A stretch of DNA of 64,000 nucleotides from Altericroceibacterium endophyticum. GTDB taxonomy: Bacteria; Pseudomonadota; Alphaproteobacteria; Sphingomonadales; Sphingomonadaceae. The stretch covers positions 62,001 to 126,000 of the forward strand of contig NZ_WTYT01000002.1 in the NCBI RefSeq assembly GCF_009827595.1, read 5' to 3'. The translations under genes and the position numbers were made by a program. Numbering within the stretch: position 1 is the stretch's first letter; each line of letters starts with the position of its first letter. This document shows, piece after piece, positions 18,812-29,130 of the stretch. A model generated the notes under the pieces. That model was not told where the DNA came from, searched no databases, and saw nothing but the letters and a program-made list of their open reading frames with translations.

Positions 18812-20906
18812 GGCTGTCAGGCGTCAGGATCTGCGGCAGCACCTCCGGCTCCCCGCCATCTGCCGGATACCATAGATAGAGCGGCACACCGCCAACGCCG
18901 TGGCGCGTCAGGAAGCGCGTGATCGCCGGCTCACGCCGCGTCCAGTCGCCACGCATCGCCACAACGCCTGCTTTTTCAAAGGCTTTGCGGGTTTCCTCAC
19001 GCTCTATCGCGACATTTTCATTCACCTTGCAGGTGAGACACCAATCAGCGGTGAACCAGAGAAAGACCGGCTTTCCTTCGGCCCTCGCCGCGCTTAGCGC
19101 GTCCTCGCTGAAAGGAACCACGGCCAATAGGCTGTCCGCCTCCGCCGAGCTACTATCTTCCAGACGGGGCAAGCCGATCACGCCGATCACGGCCAGCACC
19201 GCCAGCCCAGCGATAAACAGAGGCAGCGCGCGGCGCCCGGCCTGATAGCGGCGGATCACAATGACCAGCAACAGTGTGAAGGCCGCCGCCAGCGCCAATG
19301 CCAATGCCGCAAAGGCGCCGCCCCCCAATTGCAGGCACAGCCAGACCAGTGCCAGCACGGTCAGCCCCATCGGCACCGCCAGTATTTTACGGAAACGGTC
19401 CATCCACGGCCCGGGGCGCGGCAGAATACGGCGCAGCGGAGGAATAAAGCCGAGCAGCAGGAACGGCAGCGCGAGCCCCAGCCCCAGCGCAGCAAAAAGC
19501 AGCAAGGCCTGTGCAGGGGGCAATAACAGGGCCGCGCCCATCGCGGCCGCCATGAAGGGGCCGGTGCAAGGTGTCGCCACAAAGGCGGCAAGCAACCCGG
19601 TGGAAAAGGCCCCGCTGCGCCCGCCGGCGCGGTTGAGCGATAGCGACGGCAATTCATACAGGCCTGCCAGATTGGCCGTAATCGCCAGTGCCAGCGCCAA
19701 CAGCGCAACCACTACGCCCGGTTCCTGTAGCTGGAAGGCCCAACCGATTTCTGTGCCCCCGGCCCGCAAAGCGAGCAGCAGCACGCCCAGCATCACACAG
19801 GCCAGGATCACCCCGGCGCTATAAGCCAGCCCTTCGCGTCTTGCCTCCGCTTCGCTTTCACCCGCACGGGCCAGGCTGAGCGCTTTGAGGCTGAGGATCG
19901 GGAATACGCAGGGCATGATATTGAGCAGCAACCCACCCGCCAGCGCGCCTGCCAGAAGTACCCATAGCGGTGCCAGATTGCCTGCCGCATCTGTGCCCTC
20001 TCCGCCGCCAGACAGGATAATACCACCTGAAGGGACCGTGCCCGGCTGCGCGATGAAACGCACACCATTGCCCGCATCATCCAGCTTCAGAATGCCGCTC
20101 AGCGCCTCGGCATCCTGCTCCAGCCCCTTACGCGGCAATTCGGCAACCAGCGTATCTCCCTTGCGCCTGAATATCTGCGCCCCCGCATAATCAACCAGCT
20201 GCGTTTCACCGAGGAAGAGATATGGCGCAGGTACATCCAGCGACGCCGGCAGCGGGATCGCGATGCGCAGCGTCTTGGGGCCAAGCGAAAATTGCGCCTG
20301 CTGATCCAGCAGCGGCGGCAGGGCGGCGCGCCATGCGTCAAACCTGCTCGCATTGTCCTGGTTCTCCAGCCTTACGGACAGCTCTGCTTCTTCGGGTACG
20401 CAGATCTTGTCGGTACACGCGAGCCATTGCGCATCGAGCGACACGGTCTGTCCGTCAGCAGCCGCACCGGCCGGCGCGTTCAGCGGGATGAGAACCGCAT
20501 AATCGCCTTCGTAAACATGGTTCATCAGCCCCGCGATCAACAGGGTCTGCGGCACGGGATAGAGCGGCTCGCCGACGCTCCACCCTTCCGGCAAGGTCCA
20601 GCCCAGCCGCATGCCGTAACCCGCATCACCCGGATTGCGCCAATAGCCATGCCAACCGGGGGCGGGTGTAAAATGCAGCGCGAGCGTCCAATCGCCATCC
20701 TTCTGCGCCGAAGGCGTGGCAACCAGTTCTGCGGCAATATGATTGGCGTCTTTCCGTGCGCCCTGCGCCATGCCCTGCGGGGCAGATGTCTGAACCAGGG
20801 TCTGGACTTGGTCTTGCGCCAGCGCCTGCGTGCCGGAACAGATTGCCAGACAAAGGCCGACTATCGTCAGCAAGCGATGAAAAAAGGGCATTGAGCTTGC
20901 GTGCAT
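18789..20906 (-). CDS. DsbD/ScsB-type protein-disulfide reductase
   Basis: A membrane thiol-disulfide transporter of about 705 residues that carries electrons from cytoplasmic thioredoxin to the periplasm. Order: signal peptide, periplasmic domain with the cysteine pair ACTDKIC, about eight membrane helices including the redox cysteines of MPCVFPILSLKA and VATPCTGPFMAAAMG, then a C-terminal thioredoxin-like domain with WCLTC (Cys623/Cys626) and cis-Pro GGVPLY. The long N-terminal domain resembles ScsB more than classical DsbD. Start is uncertain: ATG 20906 is used, ATG 20891 is possible, and neither has a good Shine-Dalgarno. It is divergent from the UbiH-like gene. Confidence 0.92.
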   Translation of the reverse strand: MHASSMPFFHRLLTIVGLCLAICSGTQALAQDQVQTLVQTSAPQGMAQGARKDANHIAAELVATPSAQKDGDWTLALHFTPAPGWHGYWRNPGDAGYGMRLGWTLPEGWSVGEPLYPVPQTLLIAGLMNHVYEGDYAVLIPLNAPAGAAADGQTVSLDAQWLACTDKICVPEEAELSVRLENQDNASRFDAWRAALPPLLDQQAQFSLGPKTLRIAIPLPASLDVPAPYLFLGETQLVDYAGAQIFRRKGDTLVAELPRKGLEQDAEALSGILKLDDAGNGVRFIAQPGTVPSGGIILSGGGEGTDAAGNLAPLWVLLAGALAGGLLLNIMPCVFPILSLKALSLARAGESEAEARREGLAYSAGVILACVMLGVLLLALRAGGTEIGWAFQLQEPGVVVALLALALAITANLAGLYELPSLSLNRAGGRSGAFSTGLLAAFVATPCTGPFMAAAMGAALLLPPAQALLLFAALGLGLALPFLLLGFIPPLRRILPRPGPWMDRFRKILAVPMGLTVLALVWLCLQLGGGAFAALALALAAAFTLLLVIVIRRYQAGRRALPLFIAGLAVLAVIGVIGLPRLEDSSSAEADSLLAVVPFSEDALSAARAEGKPVFLWFTADWCLTCKVNENVAIEREETRKAFEKAGVVAMRGDWTRREPAITRFLTRHGVGGVPLYLWYPADGGEPEVLPQILTPDSLTDRASR

Positions 20907-20968
20907 GGTGGATGCCGCTCTAGGACGCTCTATATGAACCCGCAATGGAATAACCACTGGACAAAGCG

Positions 20969-22183
20969 ATGAGTGAAACGCGCGATCTGCTAATTATTGG
21001 TGGCGGTCTGGTGGGCATGACATTGGCGCTGACCGCTGCAAAACAAGGGCTGACCAGCCATGTGGTCGACCGCGCCGACCCGGCGGATCTGACCGCAGAG
21101 GGATTTGACGGCCGAGCATCGGCCATTTCCACGGCCAGCTGGAACCTGTTCACCAATATCGGTCTGGCCGACAGACTCGAAGAATTCGGCTGTCCGATCG
21201 AATCCATTGCCGTGACCGACGCGATGAAGCCGGGACGCATCGACTTCACACCCGAAAAACATGAAGGCTCGCTGGGCCGGATGTTTTCCAATCGCACGCT
21301 GCGTCAGGCCTTGTTTGAAGCGGCTTCGGAAGCAGAGCTGATCAATTGGCATGCCAAGGCCGAAGTCACCGAACGGCACCGCGACACCCATGGCGTATCG
21401 GCCAAGCTTGCCGACGGCACGCAGCTAAAGGCCCGCCTGATGGTCGCGGCCGAAGGGCGTCGCTCCCCCACACGGGATGAAGCCGGCCTGTCGCTGGCGC
21501 AGTGGGATTACCGGCACCGCGCGATTATTGCGGGGCTGACGCATGAAAAACCGCATGACAATGTCGCGTGGGAAATCTTTTACCCCGCCGGGCCTTTCGC
21601 GCTACTCCCGCTGCTCGATACGCCGGACGGCAAACATCGCAGCGCACTGGTCTGGACCGTATCGGAAAAAGACGCGGCAGGCTATCTGGCCCTGCCCGAG
21701 CGCGCTCTTCACGCCGAAATCGAAAAGCGGATGCAGGGCATTTTCGGGGACATTGCGCTCAATGGTCCGCGCAGTTCCTATCCGCTGAGTTTTCAGCATA
21801 CCGCCACCATCACGGCCGACCGTCTGGCGCTCGTGGGGGATGCGGCGCATGGTATCCACCCGATCGCAGGGCAAGGCCTGAACCTGGGCCTGCGCGACGT
21901 CGGCACCTTGATGGAAGTCCTGGTGGAAGGGATGCGGATCGGGCTCGATCCCGGCGATGCCCAGCTGCTGAAGCGCTATGAACGCTGGCGCGGTCTCGAC
22001 AGTTTCAGCGTCGCGGCCTCTACCGACGCGCTTACCTGGCTGTTCGGCGTTCCGGGGCGTATCCCCAGTGCCATTCGCCGGCTTGGCATGGGCATTGTTC
22101 AGCGCTCCTCACCGCTCAAGACCTTTTTCATGGATGAAGCGCGCGGCGTTAGCGGGGACTTGCCGGAACTGCTGCGCGGCTGA
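20969..22183 (+). CDS. UbiH/UbiF-family FAD-dependent hydroxylase
   Basis: A 404-residue aromatic hydroxylase likely to act in ubiquinone synthesis. It has the N-terminal dinucleotide fold (IIGGGLVGMTLAL, residues 9-21), a DGRASAIS segment typical of the UbiH group, and the FAD signature LVGDAAHGIHPIAGQGLNLG near residue 290. Alphaproteobacteria carry several such hydroxylases (UbiH, UbiF, UbiL, UbiM) with different ring positions; sequence reading alone cannot tell which this is, so no symbol is given. Confidence 0.9.
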   Translation: MSETRDLLIIGGGLVGMTLALTAAKQGLTSHVVDRADPADLTAEGFDGRASAISTASWNLFTNIGLADRLEEFGCPIESIAVTDAMKPGRIDFTPEKHEGSLGRMFSNRTLRQALFEAASEAELINWHAKAEVTERHRDTHGVSAKLADGTQLKARLMVAAEGRRSPTRDEAGLSLAQWDYRHRAIIAGLTHEKPHDNVAWEIFYPAGPFALLPLLDTPDGKHRSALVWTVSEKDAAGYLALPERALHAEIEKRMQGIFGDIALNGPRSSYPLSFQHTATITADRLALVGDAAHGIHPIAGQGLNLGLRDVGTLMEVLVEGMRIGLDPGDAQLLKRYERWRGLDSFSVAASTDALTWLFGVPGRIPSAIRRLGMGIVQRSSPLKTFFMDEARGVSGDLPELLRG

Positions 22184-22233
22184 CCGGGCGAAATGCGCCG
22201 CACCAATGCGCGGCCATCGCTGCGTCACGCCCT

Positions 22234-22689
22234 TCAACCGCCGATGGTAAGATCTTCCGCGCGGTTGAGAACAACATGCGTCTGGTAATAATATTTGCCC
22301 GATGGCCGCCCATACGTCGTAAAGTCAATTCTGACCGTGCGCGCCGCGCCCTGAACCGCGATCCGCTGTCCCAATAATGCCTTCTCCACGTCACCGCCCA
22401 GACGGCGGATCAGGGCCTGTTCAACCTTCGGCGTAATCACGATGGTGAGACAGCGCGGATCGCGGTAATCAGTCTGTGAATTGAGATAGAGGCGGCTCTT
22501 GTCCCGCCCGGTTGCCCGCACAGCCATATCAAAGACGCCAAAGACCGGCCTTGGCGCAACTTGCGCGGCATTGAACACGGCCTGTTCGGGATAAAGACGG
22601 GTGTGCACGGGACCGGGCTGCGCCGCGCAGGCTGACAGCGCAACCGGCAAAGCGGCTAAGAGCAAAGGTCGAAAAGACCGCAAACGCAT
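22234..22689 (-). CDS. Hypothetical lipoprotein
   Basis: A 151-residue predicted lipoprotein: MRLRSFRPLLLAALPVALSAC gives a signal peptide with lipidation Cys21 (written here only to mark the lipobox LSAC). The mature part is strand-rich (RPVFGVFDMAVRATG, CLTIVITPKVEQALI, TYGRPSGKYYYQTHVVL). I do not recognise the family. ATG 22689 is preferred to the GTG at 22722, because it starts the signal peptide directly. It lies downstream of the hem operon on the same strand but is about 84 bases away. Confidence 0.65.
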   Translation of the reverse strand: MRLRSFRPLLLAALPVALSACAAQPGPVHTRLYPEQAVFNAAQVAPRPVFGVFDMAVRATGRDKSRLYLNSQTDYRDPRCLTIVITPKVEQALIRRLGGDVEKALLGQRIAVQGAARTVRIDFTTYGRPSGKYYYQTHVVLNRAEDLTIGG

Positions 22690-22773
22690 GTGAGGAATGC
22701 AAGGCACGGGTTCAGTCTCCACGAATATGGAGCCCGAATTCTAGCGCGAAAATATTACATTCCCAAGCGCTGG

Positions 22774-23727
22774 TTAAGGCCGCACATCTCCGATCGGGCT
22801 GGGCTGTTCTACCCGCTCCCCCGCACCATTACGCAATTCGCGTGGTTCGAGGATGGCGGTCGTTTCCAGCAGATCGAGCGCCTCCTGCCCGGCAGCATAG
22901 CGTTGCGCCGCGTCAATCCAGGCGCTTGCCTCGGACGCATTGGGCAAATTGCTGACTTCACCGATTGCGGAATTGATCCGCCCACTTTCCAGGAAAAGCC
23001 GCGCTCTATCCAACCTCTGCTGCGGCGCAGGTGAGGGTGACGTTTCGGCCCGGATAACGAAGAGATCGGACAATTCGCGGCTCAGCCAGTCCCAGGTTCC
23101 TTCATTATCTGGCGCCTGAACCAGTTTGGACGACAGGCCTTCCAGCTGCGCGACCAATTGATCCAGCGTGACCGGGTCCTGCGAAATCTCGATCACTTTG
23201 CGCACCGCATTGGGGCGCGCATCACCGAAACGCAGCCGCAATTGATCCGCCAGATAACCCAGCGGTGCGCCGCGTTCGATCGCCCGGCGCGTGGCGAAAG
23301 CGATCAGCAATCCTTCTGCCCGCGCGGCATTGCCGGCGGCGGCTTGCGCTTGCAGATCCAGCCGGGTCAGGCGCTGTTCCATCGCGGCGACCCGTTGATC
23401 CAGTCCGCCTTGCTGCTGCGCCACTTTTGCCATGGCCTGCCGGGTTTTTGCGGCATCCCCGGCCGTAACCGGCTCCGTTGCCGCTGTCGCGCTTGGTTCG
23501 GGATTGGGTGATGACGCGGCCTCAGGCTGTGTGTCGGCACTTTCCTGCCGCACATTGATCAGATCCGGCGATCCAAATTCAAACATCCCGCCGCGCCAGG
23601 CAAAATAGCCAGCCAGACCGGCCCCCAGGCAGAAGAATAGCACCGCCACAAGAATGATCAGCCGCGCGCCGCTGTTGTTTTTGCGCGCCTTGACGCGGCC
23701 AGAACGGCTGTAAAGATCGTTATCCAT
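22774..23727 (-). CDS. Mitofilin/HemX-like membrane protein (COG4223 type)
   Basis: A 317-residue protein with a basic cytoplasmic start, one membrane helix (LIILVAVLFFCLGAGLAGYF, about residues 23-42), a Pro/Ala-rich linker, a coiled-coil segment (KVAQQQGGLDQRVAAMEQRL) and a helical C-terminal domain. This is the bacterial mitofilin-like protein found behind hemC-hemD in alphaproteobacteria; a homologue is proposed to relate to mitochondrial cristae organisers. Here it follows hemD by 22 bases. The ATG at 23727 was chosen; upstream open frame to 23877 lies inside hemD. Confidence 0.85.
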   Translation of the reverse strand: MDNDLYSRSGRVKARKNNSGARLIILVAVLFFCLGAGLAGYFAWRGGMFEFGSPDLINVRQESADTQPEAASSPNPEPSATAATEPVTAGDAAKTRQAMAKVAQQQGGLDQRVAAMEQRLTRLDLQAQAAAGNAARAEGLLIAFATRRAIERGAPLGYLADQLRLRFGDARPNAVRKVIEISQDPVTLDQLVAQLEGLSSKLVQAPDNEGTWDWLSRELSDLFVIRAETSPSPAPQQRLDRARLFLESGRINSAIGEVSNLPNASEASAWIDAAQRYAAGQEALDLLETTAILEPRELRNGAGERVEQPSPIGDVRP

Positions 23728-23749
23728 GCTCAAATTCCGGTGACGTTCA

Positions 23750-24463
23750 CTATCGGGCGTGCCCTTTTCCAAACAGCTGCGGGTCATGGCACATGTCCTG
23801 CGCCAGTGCCAGCAGGGCGCTTTCGCGCGGATGTACAGGATGGCCAATCCTTGCCCAGCCTTCTCCCGCCGCTTCACTGATGCGGGGCCCCAGACAAGCG
23901 AGCGCCAATTGATCGCGCGGCAATCCGCAGCGCCGGACTTCCTTCGCGAAATGCCGCGCCGTAGCGGCTGAATGCAGCAGGATCACGCTGGGTTCACCCA
24001 AAACCTCGCACAGGGCATGCGGCAGATCCAGCAAGGCATTTTCATATAATATCCGCGTTTCCACATGAATATGATCGGGCAAAGCCAGCGGCACATGTTC
24101 CGCCCCGGCCAGCCGCAGCAAGCGGCGCGGGCGGGAAGGCAGAGCATCCAGCACATTTTGCAAGCCGCCTTCGCCGACGGTTTCGACCGTAAAGCCAGCA
24201 TTGCGTGCAGCCTCTGCGGTCGTCTTTCCGACGGCCAGCACGGGCTTGCCACGCAACGCATCAAGCGCTGCCCCGCCCTGGCGGATCGCATTGGCGCTGC
24301 CCATCAACAGGGCATCGATAGTGTCCACATCCGGCAGCGACCAGGCCAGGGGGCGAATTTGGGATAAAGGTGCCCCGGCCATAGGCAACCCGGCATGACG
24401 GCCCGCTGCTATGGTCGCGGAAAAGCCCGGTTCGGGCCGCAAGGCAAGAACGGAAGGGGTCAC
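23750..24463 (-). CDS. hemD: Uroporphyrinogen-III synthase
   Basis: A 237-residue cyclase that converts hydroxymethylbilane to uroporphyrinogen III in haem synthesis. The family is poorly conserved, but LLMGSANAIRQGG, PVLAVGKTTAEAARNAGF and VILLHSAATARHFA are characteristic, and position confirms it: its ATG overlaps the hemC stop as ATGA. Cytoplasmic. Confidence 0.9.
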   Translation of the reverse strand: MTPSVLALRPEPGFSATIAAGRHAGLPMAGAPLSQIRPLAWSLPDVDTIDALLMGSANAIRQGGAALDALRGKPVLAVGKTTAEAARNAGFTVETVGEGGLQNVLDALPSRPRRLLRLAGAEHVPLALPDHIHVETRILYENALLDLPHALCEVLGEPSVILLHSAATARHFAKEVRRCGLPRDQLALACLGPRISEAAGEGWARIGHPVHPRESALLALAQDMCHDPQLFGKGHAR

Positions 24464-25383
24464 TCTAATCCGGAGAAATGCGCGGCGATGCCTGGTGTGG
24501 CTCGGGCCAGCAGATCACGCCCCAATTCCGCTGCGCCCTCACTTCCCGGTGCGAACCGGGCCGATCCCTCGACCCGCTCTGCCCCATCGGGACTGAACAG
24601 GGCGGCGCGCATGGAAAGCTGCTGTCCGTCATAGCGGCACAAAACCGCGATCGGGCTGTGACAATTGCCGCCCAGCGCTTCCAGCAGAGCGCGTTCGGCG
24701 CTTATTTCCGCACGGCTTGGTGCGTGGTCGATCGCCGCCAGGGCCTCGCGCGTTTGCATATCATCAGCGCGGCATTCAATCCCGATCGCAGCCTGCGCCG
24801 GGGCCGGCAGCCAGTCCTCCTCATCCAGCGGATGGCCGACACTCCCCTCACCCAACCGCTCCAGCCCGGCAGCCGCCAGAAAGGTAGCCTGCGCTTCACC
24901 AGCCGCGAGCCTGGACAGACGCGTGGCGACATTGCCGCGGAAGGATACGATTTTGCAATCATCGCGCGCATGCAGCAACTGCGCGGCGCGGCGCGGCGCG
25001 CTGGTGCCCACCACGGCCCCGCGCGGCAGAGCGGCAATGCTGGCCGCACCGATCAACACATCGCGCCGGTCAGCACGCGGCAGGATGGCCGCGATGGTCA
25101 GCATCTCCGGACGCAGGGTTTCGACATCCTTCATCGAATGAACCGACGCGTCGATCTCACCCTCGGCCAGCCAGCCATCCAGTTCCTTCGTCCAGAGCGC
25201 CTTGCCGCCGATTTCAGCCAGCGGCCGATCCTGAATCCGGTCGCCACTGGCGATAACCGGCACCAGTTCAACGGCGCTTTCCTCCCAGCCATGCGCCGCG
25301 CATAACCGCTGGCGGGTTTCTTCGGCCTGCGCCATGGCAAGCGGGGACTGGCGAGTGCCAAGTTTGATCAGGGGAGTGGTCAT
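24460..25383 (-). CDS. hemC: Porphobilinogen deaminase (hydroxymethylbilane synthase)
   Basis: Joins four porphobilinogen units into hydroxymethylbilane. The protein has 307 residues with N-terminal LGTRQSPLAMAQA, the active-site loop HSMKD (82-86), and Cys241 in GGNCHSP, which anchors the dipyrromethane cofactor. Start at ATG 25383; the open frame continues to 26544 only as the antisense of tsaD. It heads a hemC-hemD-mitofilin-like operon and is divergent from tsaD with 72 bases between them. Confidence 0.97.
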   Translation of the reverse strand: MTTPLIKLGTRQSPLAMAQAEETRQRLCAAHGWEESAVELVPVIASGDRIQDRPLAEIGGKALWTKELDGWLAEGEIDASVHSMKDVETLRPEMLTIAAILPRADRRDVLIGAASIAALPRGAVVGTSAPRRAAQLLHARDDCKIVSFRGNVATRLSRLAAGEAQATFLAAAGLERLGEGSVGHPLDEEDWLPAPAQAAIGIECRADDMQTREALAAIDHAPSRAEISAERALLEALGGNCHSPIAVLCRYDGQQLSMRAALFSPDGAERVEGSARFAPGSEGAAELGRDLLARATPGIAAHFSGLE

Positions 25384-25455
25384 CGGGCTATTTTCATTAA
25401 TTGGGCCATTGGGTAGTCTTGCCCTAATCCCCATTTGCGTCCAGTGAAACCCGCC

Positions 25456-26490
25456 ATGACGCTGATTTTGGGCATAGAAAGCAGTTGCGACGAAACCGCC
25501 GCCGCATTGGTGACGAGTGAACGGCGTATTCTGGCGCAGCATATCGCCTCGCAGGAGGAAGCCCACGCGCCCTTTGGCGGGGTGGTGCCGGAGATTGCCG
25601 CACGCGCACATGCCGAGAAACTGGCCCCTTTGATCGAGGCCACGCTGGCCGATTCGGGCGTTACACTCGCCGATGTCGATGCCATTGCAGCCACCGCCGG
25701 GCCGGGGCTGATCGGCGGGGTAATGGTGGGCCTCGTCTCGGCAAAAGCGCTCGCCATGGCCAGTGGCAAGCCGCTGATCGCCGTCAACCATCTGGAAGGC
25801 CATGCGCTCAGCCCGCGTCTGGCGGATGAATCCCTGCAATTCCCCTATGGTCTGCTGCTGGTCTCCGGTGGTCACTGCCAGATCTTGCGCGTCGATGGAG
25901 TCGGCCAATATCGCCGCCTTGCCACCACGATTGACGATGCGCTGGGCGAGGCCTTTGACAAGACCGCCAAGATTCTCGGCCTGGGCTATCCCGGCGGCCC
26001 GAAAGTGGAACAGCTGGCGCTGGAAGGCGACCCGAAGGCGGTCAAACTGCCCCGTCCGCTGCTTGGCAGTGCGGAGCCGCATTTCTCCTTCGCCGGGCTG
26101 AAAAGCGCGGTTTTGCGTGCGCATCAGAGCGGCCAGTATGAGGCCGCCGATATTGCCGCCAGTTTTCAGCAGGCAGCAGTGGATTGCCTTATCGACCGGC
26201 TGCGGATCGCGCTGCGCCAGATGAGCGAGATTACCGCGCTGGTGGTGGCTGGTGGCGTCGCGGCCAACTCCGTGATCCGCGCGGCACTGGAGCAGCTGGC
26301 TGATGAATATGGTCTGCCCTTTACCGCGCCGCCGATGGCATTGTGCACCGATAATGGCGCCATGATCGCATGGGCCGGTGTCGAACGCTTCGAAGCAGGC
26401 TATAGCGACCCGCTGGATATCTCGGCCCGGCCACGCTGGCCGCTGGACCCGGATGCCGAACCTGTTCGCGGAGCCGGAGTGAAGGCATGA
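25456..26490 (+). CDS. tsaD: tRNA N6-adenosine threonylcarbamoyltransferase
   Basis: Transfers threonylcarbamoyl to A37 of ANN-decoding tRNAs, together with TsaB and TsaE. It has 344 residues with the ASKHA start [14 protein letters not shown], the metal ligands His112 and His116 in NHLEGH, and the [10 protein letters not shown] phosphate loop. ATG 25456 was chosen by family alignment; the GTG four codons earlier is possible. Its end overlaps gpsA by ATGA, so the two are coupled. Confidence 0.97.
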   Translation: MTLILGIESSCDETAAALVTSERRILAQHIASQEEAHAPFGGVVPEIAARAHAEKLAPLIEATLADSGVTLADVDAIAATAGPGLIGGVMVGLVSAKALAMASGKPLIAVNHLEGHALSPRLADESLQFPYGLLLVSGGHCQILRVDGVGQYRRLATTIDDALGEAFDKTAKILGLGYPGGPKVEQLALEGDPKAVKLPRPLLGSAEPHFSFAGLKSAVLRAHQSGQYEAADIAASFQQAAVDCLIDRLRIALRQMSEITALVVAGGVAANSVIRAALEQLADEYGLPFTAPPMALCTDNGAMIAWAGVERFEAGYSDPLDISARPRWPLDPDAEPVRGAGVKA

Positions 26491-27482
26491 AGACGTCGGA
26501 TATCGGAGTGATTGGTGCAGGAGCCTGGGGCACCGCGCTGGCACAGATGCTCGCCTCCGATGGGCGCGATGTCACGCTTTGGGCACGCAGCGGCGATCTG
26601 GCCGAAAACATCAATGTCGCTCATGCAAATGAAGATTACCTCCCATCGGTTGCGCTGGCTCCCACCATCCGGGCGACGGCCGATCTTGACGATATGCGCG
26701 GCTGTGACACTTTGCTGATGGTGACCCCGGCCCAGGCCTTGGGCAGCGTGTTGACCCAGCTCGCCTATGCGCCGCGCGATCTGATCCTGTGTTCGAAAGG
26801 CATTGAAGCGGGCACCCACCGGATGATGAACGAGGTCGCGCGTGACATCGCTAGGGGCAGCGAAATCGCCGTGCTCTCCGGCCCCACATTCGCGCATGAG
26901 GTCGCCCGGGGGCTGCCCACGGCAGTCACACTGGCTTGCGGCGGCGGGGAGGAACAGTGGGACCGGCTGTCGCCGCTGATCGCGCGCACAAATTTCAGGC
27001 CTTATTATTCCGCTGACCTCACCGGTGCGGAAATCGGGGGTTCGGTCAAGAATGTGCTCGCCATTGCGTGCGGCGTGGTGGACGGCTTGGCGTTAGGTCA
27101 GAATGCTGGCGCGGCCCTGATCGCGCGCGGCTACGCTGAAATGATGCGGATTGGTGAAGCTTTAGGCGCAGAGCGGGATACGCTGGCCGGTCTCTGCGGC
27201 ATGGGCGATCTGGTGCTGACATGTTCCTCCACGGCCAGCCGCAACTTCTCTTTGGGCAAGGCGCTGGGTCAGGGACAATCCGCAGACAGCCTGCTGGCCG
27301 ACCGGCGCACTGTCGCCGAAGGGGCTTATACCGCGCCGGTACTGCGCGATCTGGCGCGGAAAAAGGGAATTGCCATGCCGATTACGGAGGCGGTGTGCGC
27401 GTTGCTGGATGGTGATGATGCCGCCATGATCGGCGCCACTTTGCTGGCCCGCCCGCTCAAAGCAGAAGGCCCGGACGCTTGA
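26487..27482 (+). CDS. gpsA: NAD(P)+ glycerol-3-phosphate dehydrogenase
   Basis: Makes sn-glycerol 3-phosphate for phospholipid synthesis. The 331-residue protein shows the nucleotide motif [10 protein letters not shown] near residue 9, the conserved [18 protein letters not shown] and [13 protein letters not shown] segments (the last with the catalytic lysine), and [12 protein letters not shown]. The ATG overlaps the tsaD stop, and its own TGA overlaps the TTG start of the next gene. Confidence 0.97.
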   Translation: MKTSDIGVIGAGAWGTALAQMLASDGRDVTLWARSGDLAENINVAHANEDYLPSVALAPTIRATADLDDMRGCDTLLMVTPAQALGSVLTQLAYAPRDLILCSKGIEAGTHRMMNEVARDIARGSEIAVLSGPTFAHEVARGLPTAVTLACGGGEEQWDRLSPLIARTNFRPYYSADLTGAEIGGSVKNVLAIACGVVDGLALGQNAGAALIARGYAEMMRIGEALGAERDTLAGLCGMGDLVLTCSSTASRNFSLGKALGQGQSADSLLADRRTVAEGAYTAPVLRDLARKKGIAMPITEAVCALLDGDDAAMIGATLLARPLKAEGPDA

Positions 27483-28999
27483 GCGACGGACAAAGCAACA
27501 AATCCCCTGCGTCCGATCCAGCGCGGGAGGATGGCTCTGGCGATATTGCCGCGCTGGCCAAGGGTGGGCGAACCAATTTCCTCGGTTTCCTGCTGCGGCT
27601 CGCTGCGCGGCTGCCCTTCCTGTTCATTGCCGGACGGCTTTATGGTGCGGAATCGCTGGGCCGTTTTGCATCGGCGCTGGTCATTATCGAATTGACCAGC
27701 CAGCTGGCCACGCTGGGGCAAAAGCGCGGGCTCGCCCAGCAATTGTCCCGCGCGGAGCAGCCTGATGCGCATATCGTGGCCGACGGCATGGTGCTCAGCA
27801 TGATGACCGGTGCGGCGCTGACCGCGCTGCTGTTGGTCTTCCCGGAACCGATGTTCCCCAGCGGGCAATATACGAGCATCGACCTGCTGCTGCCGCTGAC
27901 GATCATTCCCTTTGCACTGACCGATGTGTCGCTGGCCGCCCTCGCCTATCGTTATGATATTGGCTCCACGGTGAAAGCCCGCTCCGTGGTTGAACCATGG
28001 GCCATTTCGATCATGGCCGGGATCGCGTTCTTTCTGGTGCCCAAGAGCGGGCTGGCAGTCGCCTATATCGTTTCGATCTTCGCCGCTGCCCTGACCGCCT
28101 TTATTCCCCTCGTTCGCGCCTATGGCCTGCCACGCGGCTGGATTCCGCATCCCGGCCGGATCGGGCGTCTGGCAATCGCCAATCTGCCGCTGGCCGCCGC
28201 CGATGCGGTGGAATGGGGCACGCGGCGGCTGGACATCGGCCTGCTTGGCATTTTCGCCTCCCCCACCGCCGTCGGCGTCTATTATGTCGCCCAGCAGGTG
28301 GCCAGCCTGCCGCAGAAACTGAAAACCAGTTTCGAGCCGATCCTTGGCCCGGTGATCACCCGTGCGTTGAAAGACAAGGATTATGCCGCGATCGCCAAGC
28401 AGGTATGTCAGGTCGGCTTCTGGATCACCGCCGCGCAGGCCGGTATTGCGCTGGCACTGGGTATTCCTGGCGAAGGTGTGATGGGTCTGGTCGGCCCCAA
28501 CTTCGTCGGCGGTACGGGCGCGCTGGCTTTCCTGCTGGCGGCAGAAGTGGTCGCGGCCACCGCCGTCGTTTCCGAAGCTGCACTGGTCTATGTCGCACGG
28601 ATGCGCAATTTGTGGGTCTCGCTCGGCACGATCGCGCTGCAGGCCGTACTGACAGTCGGTGTGATGCTACTGATCGATTTGTATGATTTCAATCAGCTCT
28701 ACCGCGCTGGCGGTGCTGCCTTCTCGCTGATGCTCGCGCTGGGTATCGCATCGCTGATCAAGGCCTGGATGCTGTCCCGAATTCTCGATCAGCGGGTGAA
28801 TAACTGGCGCTGGGCGCTTGTCTATGCCGCAATACCTGCCGCATTGGTTGGCTGGCTGGCGACGCATTTGCCCGAATGGGCGGAATTGCTGTTCGGCATC
28901 CCCGCCATCCTGCTGACCTATGGCTTCGTGATATGGAAAAAGGGCTTCGGACCTGAAGACCGCGTGTTGTTTCGCAAGAAGGTCGAAGCTGAAACATAA
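27479..28999 (+). CDS. Polysaccharide/oligosaccharide flippase-type membrane protein
   Basis: A 506-residue integral membrane protein with about 12-14 predicted helices, of the MATE/polysaccharide-transport (Wzx-like) fold. It presumably moves lipid-linked saccharides or lipopolysaccharide precursors across the inner membrane. The start TTG overlaps the gpsA stop as TTGA, so it is coupled to gpsA. No glycosyltransferase genes are adjacent, so the saccharide is unknown. The hydrophilic N-terminal 30 residues precede the first helix. Confidence 0.82.
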   Translation: MSDGQSNKSPASDPAREDGSGDIAALAKGGRTNFLGFLLRLAARLPFLFIAGRLYGAESLGRFASALVIIELTSQLATLGQKRGLAQQLSRAEQPDAHIVADGMVLSMMTGAALTALLLVFPEPMFPSGQYTSIDLLLPLTIIPFALTDVSLAALAYRYDIGSTVKARSVVEPWAISIMAGIAFFLVPKSGLAVAYIVSIFAAALTAFIPLVRAYGLPRGWIPHPGRIGRLAIANLPLAAADAVEWGTRRLDIGLLGIFASPTAVGVYYVAQQVASLPQKLKTSFEPILGPVITRALKDKDYAAIAKQVCQVGFWITAAQAGIALALGIPGEGVMGLVGPNFVGGTGALAFLLAAEVVAATAVVSEAALVYVARMRNLWVSLGTIALQAVLTVGVMLLIDLYDFNQLYRAGGAAFSLMLALGIASLIKAWMLSRILDQRVNNWRWALVYAAIPAALVGWLATHLPEWAELLFGIPAILLTYGFVIWKKGFGPEDRVLFRKKVEAET

Positions 29000-29130
29000 A
29001 CCGCTCCGGTGCTAGGCCGTAACGCGCTGCTGCTCAGCTATCCACCGTACGAAAGACACGTTCAGTCGCTATTCACGCCAATTTGCGAGGTCTGTGCTCA
29101 CAGTCTTAAAGACGAATGGGAGCGGGCTTT

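Noticed and set aside
25384-26544. N-terminal extension of hemC
   Set aside because: It is antisense to tsaD; hemC begins at MTTPLIKLGTRQSPLA.
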